Translations under genes and position numbers: made by a program | Shown: positions 1-5,015 of the stretch, piece after piece | Numbering within the stretch: the stretch's first letter is position 1 | How the letters are laid out: the number at the start of each line of letters is the position of its first letter | Assembly: GCA_050729555.1 (NCBI GenBank) | Contig: JBOHLR010000074.1 | Location: forward strand, 1 to 11,633 | Source: REEB95 sp050729555 | GTDB lineage: Bacteria > Pseudomonadota > Alphaproteobacteria > ATCC43930 > CGMCC-115725 | Reading direction: 5' to 3' | Length of the DNA: 11,633 nt | The notes under the pieces: model-generated | Database searches by the model: none | Told to the model about the DNA's origin: nothing | The model's input: only the letters and a program-made list of their open reading frames with translations

Positions 1-33
1 ACCGCCCTCGCCTGCACCATGATGCCGCGATGA
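1..33 (+). CDS. possible C-terminal tail of an upstream gene (partial)
   Basis: Frame 1 is open from the window edge and ends in TGA at 31-33, giving the tail TALACTMMPR. Its stop overlaps the ATG at 30 of the cytochrome b gene in an ATGA arrangement, which is common between translationally coupled genes. The cytochrome ATG has no good ribosome binding site of its own, which fits coupling. Ten residues are too few to name a family. It could equally be chance, since the frame that continues into the cytochrome is also open to the edge. Confidence 0.3.
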   Translation, partial: TALACTMMPR

Positions 34-732
34 CCGACGACCGTCGAATCTATCGTCATCGGCTGTGGGTCCGGATCGCGCATTGGGCGAATTTGATCTG
101 CATGACCGTCCTCCTGATGAGCGGCTTTGCAGATTTTCAACGCCCATCCGGCGCTCTATTGGGGCGACCTCTCGCGCTTCGGTCATCCGATCGTGGCGAT
201 CCGCGGCTTTCCCGCCTGGGCGACGTTGCCGAGCGAACAATGGCTGGCCATGGGGCGGCGCTGGCATTTCTTCTTCGCGTGGCTGTTCGTTGCCAACGGC
301 ATCCTTGCCGCGCTGCTTAGCCTGATTGGCGGCCATTTCCGACGCGATCTTCTTCCGTCGCGCGACGATCTGCGCCAGATCGGTCGTTCGATTTGGGAAC
401 ATCTGCGTCTGCGCTTTCCCAAGGGCGACGAGGCAAAGCGATATAACGTTCTGCAAAAGCTGGCTTATGTCGCGGTCCTGTGCGTCCTTTGTCCGCTGAT
501 GGTCGCCACCGGGCTTGCCATGTCGCCGCGGATCGACGCGAGCTATCATTGGCTTCCCGAGCTCTTCGGCGGCCGGCAATCGGCGCGGACGATCCATTTC
601 GTCGGCGCGTTCTCGCTGCTGGCGTTCGCGGCGATCCACGTCCTGATGGTCTTGGTCTCGGGCGTCTGGAACAACCTGCGTTCGATGATCACAGGCTGGT
701 ACGACATCGGGGAGCCGCATGAAAAATCCTAA
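30..732 (+). pseudogene. cytochrome b561-type membrane subunit, interrupted by a +1 frameshift
   Basis: Membrane di-haem cytochrome b of the bacterial b561/hydrogenase-formate dehydrogenase cytochrome b type. It would pass electrons between the quinone pool and the molybdoenzyme encoded next. The reading frame begins at ATG 30 (MTDDRRIYRHRLWVRIAHW, start of helix 1) and breaks in the TTT at 126-128. Dropping one T joins MSG to LQIFNAHPALYWGD, the expected family sequence, which then runs to TAA 730-732. The joined protein is about 233 residues. It has four hydrophobic helices and candidate haem-ligand histidines in RIAHW, RRWHFFFAW, TIHFVGAF and AAIHVLMV. The downstream part alone (from TTG 127) would lack most of helix 1 and its histidine. 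The rest is intact and not eroded, so either a sequencing error or a very recent inactivation is possible. It overlaps the next gene by 14 bases. Confidence 0.85.
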
Positions 733-1492
733 GCCCCTCGGCCGTCGTCGATTTCTGGGACGTGCCCTCGCCAGCGGCGCGGTGCTGACGCTCGGCGGCT
801 GCGACCGGCTTTCGCAAAGCCCGTGGGTCGTTGGGCTGCTCGACAGTGCCGAGAAAGCGACGCGGTCCATGCAACGCCTGATGACCGGCCGCAATGCGCT
901 CGCGCGGGAATACGGCGAAGCCGATCTGTCGCCGGTTTTCCGCGCCAACGGAACGACCGACCCGAACGACGCCGATTACCAGAAGCTGGCCGCTGCCGGC
1001 TTCGCGAATTGGCGGCTCCGCGTCGACGGCCTGGTCGAGCGGCCGGGGCGTTTTTCGCTCAACGAGCTTCGCAAGATGCCGTCGCGCACGCAGATCACCC
1101 GCCATGATTGCGTCGAGGGTTGGAGCTGCATTGGCAAATGGACGGGCGTTCCGCTTGCGGCGCTGCTCGATCGGGTCGGCGTGCGTCCGGAAGCGCGTTA
1201 CGTGATGTTCTTCTGCGCCGACGCGATGGATATGTCCGGCGACAAATACTACGAGAGCATCGACCTCGAAGGGGCCTATCATCCGCAGACCATTCTTGCC
1301 TACGCGATGAACGATCGGGCGCTGCCGGTGGCGTACGGCGCGCCGCTGCGCCTGCGCGACGAGCGGCAGCTCGGCTACAAGATGGCGAAATACATCATGC
1401 GTGTCGAACTGGTCGACAGCTTCGCTCCGTTCGGCAGCGGTCGTGGCGGCTACTGGGAAGATCAAGGCTATGAATGGTATGCGGGAATCTAG
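719..1492 (+). CDS. Tat-exported molybdopterin-dependent oxidoreductase (sulfite oxidase/YedY fold), putative lipoprotein
   Basis: A 257-residue protein with an oxidoreductase molybdopterin-binding domain of the sulfite oxidase/MsrP superfamily. It is presumably a periplasmic reductase or oxidase of unknown substrate. The N-terminus holds a twin-arginine signal (GRRRFLG, residues 8-14), a short hydrophobic stretch and a lipobox-like LGGC with Cys28, so membrane anchoring after Tat export is likely. The core runs from about residue 95. The Mo-ligand cysteine is most likely Cys131 in TRHDCVEGWSCIGKW. The C-terminus GGYWEDQGYEWYAGI is typical of this subfamily by my recollection. The start at 719 has GGGGAG (709-714) four bases upstream. 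It overlaps the cytochrome b gene (electron partner) by 14 bases. The pairing resembles MsrP-MsrQ, but the cytochrome here is b561-like, not the MsrQ type, and the protein is shorter than MsrP, so methionine sulfoxide reductase activity should not be assumed. Confidence 0.9.
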   Translation: MKNPKPLGRRRFLGRALASGAVLTLGGCDRLSQSPWVVGLLDSAEKATRSMQRLMTGRNALAREYGEADLSPVFRANGTTDPNDADYQKLAAAGFANWRLRVDGLVERPGRFSLNELRKMPSRTQITRHDCVEGWSCIGKWTGVPLAALLDRVGVRPEARYVMFFCADAMDMSGDKYYESIDLEGAYHPQTILAYAMNDRALPVAYGAPLRLRDERQLGYKMAKYIMRVELVDSFAPFGSGRGGYWEDQGYEWYAGI

Positions 1493-1877
1493 CGTGCGCA
1501 TCGAGACGCGAACGCTGCAAGTCGTCGTCGCTATCGGCAGCCTGGTGCCGATTGCCGCCGGCGGCGCAGGCGTCATTCTCGGACCCGAATTTCTCGGCGG
1601 TCACGCCGTTGCTTCGGCCGATTTCGACGGTCACTTCCGGTATCTCTCCGGTCTCCTATTGGGAATTGGTCTTGCCTATCTGTCGGCCGTGCCGAGAATC
1701 GAGAAGCGGCGGCAGCGATTTCTTCTGCTTGCCGGCTTGGTTGTCTTAGGCGGACTTGGCCGCCTGCTGTCCATTCTGTTGCGGGGAGCACCGTCGCACA
1801 GCATGATTTTCGCGCTCATCATGGAGTTGGCGGTGACACCCGCCATAACTCTTTGGCAACTGAGCATTGCGCGGTGA
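1470..1877 (+). CDS. DUF4345 family small integral membrane protein
   Basis: A 135-residue hydrophobic protein that I recognise as DUF4345 from the motif HFRYLSGLLLGIGLAYL followed by GGLGRLLS and a C-terminal WQL segment. The biochemical function of this family is not known to me. Four membrane segments are visible, at about residues 16-38, 56-76, 83-104 and 110-131, with a basic loop (RIEKRRQR) between the second and third. I chose ATG 1470 because GGGAAG lies nine bases upstream. ATG 1479 and GTG 1494 are alternatives, and GTG 1494 would give MRIETRTLQ, which also fits family N-termini. It overlaps the end of the molybdoenzyme gene by 23 bases, so it is probably in the same transcript. Whether it works with the redox pair is unknown. 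The frame stays open to GTG 1401, but that start would overlap the molybdoenzyme gene by 92 bases and is unlikely. Confidence 0.8.
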   Translation: MNGMRESSVRIETRTLQVVVAIGSLVPIAAGGAGVILGPEFLGGHAVASADFDGHFRYLSGLLLGIGLAYLSAVPRIEKRRQRFLLLAGLVVLGGLGRLLSILLRGAPSHSMIFALIMELAVTPAITLWQLSIAR

Positions 1878-1892
1878 CTTGCCGGCGATGAA

Positions 1893-1906
1893 ATCGGTCA
1901 ACCGAT
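1893..1906. repeat. short inverted repeat between convergent genes
   Basis: ATCGGT-CA-ACCGAT is a perfect six-base inverted repeat. It lies in the 68-base gap between the DUF4345 stop and the stop of the convergent CoA-transferase gene. Its position would suit a bidirectional terminator, but there is no T-run on either side and the two-base loop is too tight as drawn, so it is a weak candidate. The rest of the gap shows nothing else. Confidence 0.25.
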
Positions 1907-1945
1907 CGAAAGTACGGCCGCTCGTCCCCTGCCCGCGCGGTCGTC

Positions 1946-2608
1946 CTACGAAACCGTCACAAGGCGATCGACGAAGATGCCCGGCGTGACGATGGTTTCG
2001 GGATCGAGCGCGCCGAGCTCGACGATTTCCTTCACCTGCACGACGGTCAAGTCGGCGGCAGCGGCCATCACCGGATTGAAGTTCCGCGCCGACTTGCGAT
2101 AGACGAGGTTGCCCCAGCGATCGCCCTTGTCGGCGGCAATCAGCGCGACGTCGCCGCGGATCGGATTCTCCAGCACGTACGATTTGCCGTCGATTGCGCG
2201 CGTCTCCTTGCCCTCGGCCAACTTGGTGCCGACTCCTGTCGGCGTATAGAAGCCACCGATGCCCGCGCCGGCGGCGCGTAGGCGTTCGCTCAGCGTGCCT
2301 TGCGGCACCAGTTCAAGCTCGATCTTGCCCGCTTTGTATGCCGCCTCGAATTCGCGCGGATCGGTGGTGCGCGGATAGGAGCAGATCACCTTGCGCACGC
2401 AGCCTTCCTTGATCAGTCGGGCGATGCCCGTTTCGCCGGTGCCGGCGTTATTGGCGACAATGACGAGGTTCTTCACGCCCAGCGGCAGCAGCGCCTCGGT
2501 CAGGGCAATCGGCTCGCCGACGGCGCCGAAGCCGCCGCATAAGACTGTCGCGCCGTCCTTGATCCCAGCCACCGCGGCGGCCAAGTCGCGCACACGCTTG
2601 TCGATCAT
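1946..2608 (-). CDS. 3-oxoacid/3-oxoadipate CoA-transferase alpha subunit
   Basis: A 220-residue alpha subunit of the class I CoA-transferases. These move CoA from succinyl-CoA to a 3-oxoacid such as acetoacetate (ScoA) or 3-oxoadipate (PcaI). The family is clear from the glycine loop VLCGGFGAVGEP (22-33), VANNAGTGETG (51-61), VPQGTLSERLRAAGAGIGGF (101-120), TPTGVGT (122-128), YRKSARNFNPVMA (170-182) and the C-terminal TPGIFVDRLV. The sequence between residues 70 and 130 reads closer to PcaI than to ScoA, from memory of those families. The start ATG follows the TAG of the preceding BKACE gene with no spacer and has no clear ribosome binding site, so translational coupling is likely. The catalytic glutamate of this enzyme class is on the beta subunit. 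No beta subunit follows, because the next gene is convergent. The protein therefore needs a partner from elsewhere or has another role. Confidence 0.93.
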   Translation of the reverse strand: MIDKRVRDLAAAVAGIKDGATVLCGGFGAVGEPIALTEALLPLGVKNLVIVANNAGTGETGIARLIKEGCVRKVICSYPRTTDPREFEAAYKAGKIELELVPQGTLSERLRAAGAGIGGFYTPTGVGTKLAEGKETRAIDGKSYVLENPIRGDVALIAADKGDRWGNLVYRKSARNFNPVMAAAADLTVVQVKEIVELGALDPETIVTPGIFVDRLVTVS

Positions 2609-3544
2609 CTAGAACGCAACCCGGTCGCCACCCTTGAGCGCGAGCATCTCGCGCGCCTCTTTGGGCGTGGCGATTTCAAGCGACAGGTTCTCGAGAATGG
2701 CGCGGATGCGTTTCACCTGATCGGCATTGCTCTTGGCGAGCTGGCCCTTGCCGATATAGAGCGAATCCTCGAGGCCGACGCGCACGTTGCCGCCCATGAT
2801 CGCGCCCATGGTGATAAGCGGCAGCTGGTGCCGGCCGGCCGCCAGGATCGACCAGTAATATTCGTCGCCGAAAAGCTTATCCGCGATCCGTTTCGCGTGG
2901 GCGACATTCTCCGGATCGGCGCCGACGCCGCCGAGAATGCCGAAAATCGTCTGCACGAACAGTGGCGGCTTCACCAGCTTGCGATCGAGGAAATGCGCGA
3001 GCGTGTAGAGATGGCCAATGTCGTAACATTCGAATTCGAAACGCGTGCCGTGACCTTCGCCGAGATCCTTCAGGATGCGCTCGATATCCTTGAAGGTGTT
3101 CTTGAAGATGAAATCGCGCGTCATCTCCAGATATTTCGGTTCCCACTCGTGCTTGAACTCCTTGTAGCGGTTCAGCATCGGGTAGAGCCCGAAATTCATC
3201 GAGCCCATATTGAGCGAGCACATTTCGGGCGACGCTTTCAGCGGCGCCGCCAGCCGCTCGTCCACGGTCATGTTGTGCCCGCCGCCGGTGGTGATGTTCA
3301 CCACGGCGTCGCAGGCCTGCTTGATGCGCGGCAGGAACTGCATGAACACCGCCGGATCGGGCGTCGGCCGTCCGTCCTTGGGATCGCGCGCATGCAGGTG
3401 AAGGATCGCCGCGCCGGCTTCGGCGGCGCCGATCGCCTGCTCGGCGACCTGATCGGGTGTCAGCGGCAGATACGGACTCATGGTCGGGGTGTGGATCGAC
3501 CCCGTCACCGCGCACGTAATGACGACTTTGCCGCGCTTTGCCAT
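2609..3544 (-). CDS. beta-keto acid cleavage enzyme (BKACE, DUF849)
   Basis: A 311-residue Zn-dependent enzyme of the BKACE family. Members condense a beta-keto acid with acetyl-CoA and cleave it to acetoacetate plus a CoA ester, as in 3-keto-5-aminohexanoate cleavage (Kce) and dehydrocarnitine cleavage. The Zn ligands are visible as HLHAR (His49, His51) and Glu259. Arg255 and Asp260 in GGNVRVGLEDS match the spacing of the Kce catalytic Arg226-Glu230-Asp231. Other signatures are NITTGGGHNMTVDER and MCSLNMGSMNFG. The frame is open far upstream, to 3826, but ATG 3544 is the real start. It gives MAKRGKVVITCAVTGSIHTP, a normal family N-terminus, and has GGGAGGGG just upstream. The substrate cannot be read from sequence. 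It lies 32 bases after phaZ and abuts the CoA-transferase gene, so acetoacetate made here could be activated or drained by its neighbours. Confidence 0.93.
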   Translation of the reverse strand: MAKRGKVVITCAVTGSIHTPTMSPYLPLTPDQVAEQAIGAAEAGAAILHLHARDPKDGRPTPDPAVFMQFLPRIKQACDAVVNITTGGGHNMTVDERLAAPLKASPEMCSLNMGSMNFGLYPMLNRYKEFKHEWEPKYLEMTRDFIFKNTFKDIERILKDLGEGHGTRFEFECYDIGHLYTLAHFLDRKLVKPPLFVQTIFGILGGVGADPENVAHAKRIADKLFGDEYYWSILAAGRHQLPLITMGAIMGGNVRVGLEDSLYIGKGQLAKSNADQVKRIRAILENLSLEIATPKEAREMLALKGGDRVAF

Positions 3545-3576
3545 CGCCCCTCCCGTTCCGACCGTGTTTGTCGCGG

Positions 3577-4797
3577 TCACCCGTGGGCGAGAATGAACTC
3601 CCGCACCTTCGGGTAGATCTCCGTGCGCCAGCGCCGGCCGTTGAACACGCCGTAATGGCCGACTTCGGTCTGAACGTGGCGCGCTTTCTTGCCGGCTTTG
3701 AGCCCGGTGAGCAGCGCGTGCGCCGCCGCGGTCTGGCCGACGGCGCAAATGTCGTCGGTCTCGCCCTCGACGGTCAAGAGCGCGGTGCGCGCGATCGCCG
3801 ACGGCTCGACGCGTTGTCCCCGCCAATCGAACGTGCCCATCGGCAAGGCGTGATCCTGGAACACACGCTGTACCGTTTGCAGATAATAATCAGCGGGCAG
3901 ATCCATCACCGACATGTACTCGTCATAGAATTTGCGCGTCGCCGCCGCGCTCTCGCCATCGCCGCGGACCAGATGATTGAACAAATCGACGTGCGCCGTG
4001 ACGTGGCGGTCGAGATTCATCGTCATGAAGCCGGCAAGCTGCAGGAACCCGGGATAGACGCGACGGAACGCACCGGGATAACGCGCTGGCACGGCGGCGA
4101 TGACGTTCTTCTCGAACCACGGCAGCGACCGCGTCGTGGCGAGCACGTTCACCGCCGTCGGATTGACGCGCGTGTCGATCGGGCCGCCCATCAACGTCAT
4201 GCTGTGCGGCTGGGCAGGATCGCCGGCGGCGGCCAGCAGCGCCACGGCCGCAAGCACCGGCACGGCCGGTTGACACACCGCGATGACGTGCAGGTCGGGG
4301 CCGAGCTCGCGCAGGTAGGACAGCATCAGCGCGATGTGATCGTCGAGGCTGAATTGCCCGTAGAGCATCGGCACGTTGCGGGCGTTGACCCAATCGGTGA
4401 CGTAGACGTCGAAATCCGGCAGCAAGGTTTCGATCGTGCCGCGCAGCAGCGTCGCGAAATGGCCGGATAGCGGCGCCACGACGAGCACGCGCGGTTGAAC
4501 CGCGGCGATGCCCTCCTTCCGGAAATGCCGCAACGTGCAGAACGGGTGGCAGGAAGCGACCTCTTCGCACACGGGCAGCTCGCGACCGCCGAGCGCGACC
4601 AACTTGATGCCGAAGGGCGGCCGCTCGTGCCACATGCCGGCGCGCGCCACCATCTCGCAGGCGGCGGCGGCGGCTCGCATCATCGGATGGTGAGCGACAA
4701 TGGGCCAAGGCTGGTTGAGCACGCCCTGGACGGTTTGAGCCAGCATTCGAATGGGCGCAAAGGCGTCACGGTGCGCCTGATAGGCCTCGTACAGCAT
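3577..4797 (-). CDS. phaZ: intracellular polyhydroxyalkanoate depolymerase
   Basis: A 406-residue PhaZ of the intracellular PHB depolymerase family. It hydrolyses native carbonosome PHB granules to 3-hydroxybutyrate units in the cytoplasm. No signal peptide is present, and the length matches the family. The nucleophile is the family-specific cysteine in a lipase-box-like AVCQPAVP (Cys175). Asp348 in VEGETDDI and His381 in VGHYGVFNG complete the triad, and their spacing matches Cys183-Asp355-His388 of the Cupriavidus necator enzyme. RVLVVAPLSGHFATLLRGT (103-121) and YVTDWVNARNVP (132-143) are further signatures. The start at 4797 is preceded by GAGG and GGGGGAG. It is the first gene of a minus-strand operon with the BKACE and CoA-transferase alpha genes. 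Its product pathway (3-hydroxybutyrate to acetoacetate) meets theirs. It is divergent from a histidine kinase operon across 218 bases. Confidence 0.96.
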   Translation of the reverse strand: MLYEAYQAHRDAFAPIRMLAQTVQGVLNQPWPIVAHHPMMRAAAAACEMVARAGMWHERPPFGIKLVALGGRELPVCEEVASCHPFCTLRHFRKEGIAAVQPRVLVVAPLSGHFATLLRGTIETLLPDFDVYVTDWVNARNVPMLYGQFSLDDHIALMLSYLRELGPDLHVIAVCQPAVPVLAAVALLAAAGDPAQPHSMTLMGGPIDTRVNPTAVNVLATTRSLPWFEKNVIAAVPARYPGAFRRVYPGFLQLAGFMTMNLDRHVTAHVDLFNHLVRGDGESAAATRKFYDEYMSVMDLPADYYLQTVQRVFQDHALPMGTFDWRGQRVEPSAIARTALLTVEGETDDICAVGQTAAAHALLTGLKAGKKARHVQTEVGHYGVFNGRRWRTEIYPKVREFILAHG

Positions 4798-4852
4798 CGC
4801 CCTGCCTCTCCCCCGAGGGTTAACCGAAAATCAAGGCTGGGCGCCGCTCACG

Positions 4853-4867
4853 CCGCCTTGCCGGCGG
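4853..4867. repeat. small inverted repeat in the putative phaZ leader
   Basis: CCGCC-TTGCC-GGCGG forms a five-base GC-only stem with a five-base loop, about 56 bases upstream of the phaZ ATG. In a phaZ transcript it would fall in the 5' leader. There is no downstream T-run on the minus strand, so it is not a convincing terminator. Confidence 0.2.
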
Positions 4868-4884
4868 GAAAATCGATCATGTTC

Positions 4885-4913
4885 GGTGTAATCGGCGCGG
4901 TTTCGAGGGTCAA
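4885..4913 (-). promoter_or_regulatory. candidate sigma-70-like promoter for phaZ
   Basis: On the minus strand TTGACC (4908-4913) is followed 17 bases later by TACACC (4885-4890), or 16 bases later by TTACAC. The -35 element matches five of six consensus bases, while the -10 element is poor. This would give a leader of roughly 80 bases before the phaZ ATG at 4797. It was picked by eye, and chance matches of this quality are common. Confidence 0.25.
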
Positions 4914-5015
4914 GCAAACTTACCTAACCCCCTCACGAATCGGGCCAATTCACGGCTCATTAACGCCCTCAATCCATTATTAGCCGTTTCCCGCAAGAGC
5001 GACGAGATACCTGCT

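Larger units (their letters stand above)
4798..5015. promoter_or_regulatory. divergent intergenic region between phaZ and the kinase operon
   Basis: This is the longest non-coding stretch in the window. It must hold the promoters for phaZ leftwards and for the kinase operon rightwards. Its right half is markedly more AT-rich than the flanking genes, as expected for promoters. The kinase ATG at 5016 has only a weak GAG element nine bases upstream. I found no convincing sigma-70 pair for the kinase genes, no paired TTAA CtrA box and no GGAAC-type EcfG promoter. A candidate phaZ promoter and a leader hairpin are listed separately. The short reading frame starting at 4878 has no family likeness. 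Confidence 0.5.

Noticed and set aside
127..732. Cytochrome b read as a shorter protein starting at TTG 127
   Set aside because: It would lack most of helix 1 and a haem-ligand histidine, and the upstream frame carries exactly the missing piece.
689..1576. 295-codon minus-strand frame opposite the molybdoenzyme
   Set aside because: It is an antisense shadow. The plus strand has a Tat signal, lipobox, Mo-ligand Cys and a ribosome binding site.
2828..3616. 262-codon plus-strand open frame opposite the BKACE gene
   Set aside because: It is antisense to a gene with all expected Zn and catalytic residues, and the translated sequence resembles no protein I know.
3545..3826. N-terminal extension of the BKACE frame up to 3826
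   Set aside because: It overlaps phaZ, is Arg-rich and unlike the family. ATG 3544 has a strong ribosome binding site and the normal family start.
3538..4470. 310-codon plus-strand open frame opposite phaZ
   Set aside because: It is an Arg/His/Val-rich antisense frame produced by the GC-rich codon use of phaZ, with no family likeness. phaZ has its full triad and family length.
4878..4983. 34-codon frame in the phaZ/kinase spacer
   Set aside because: It has no clear ribosome binding site, no family likeness and lies in the expected promoter region.
4798..5015. Search by eye for CtrA (TTAA-N7-TTAA) and EcfG (GGAAC-N16/17-CGTT) sites
   Set aside because: Only isolated TTAA words and no correctly spaced pair were seen, so I do not claim either regulator.
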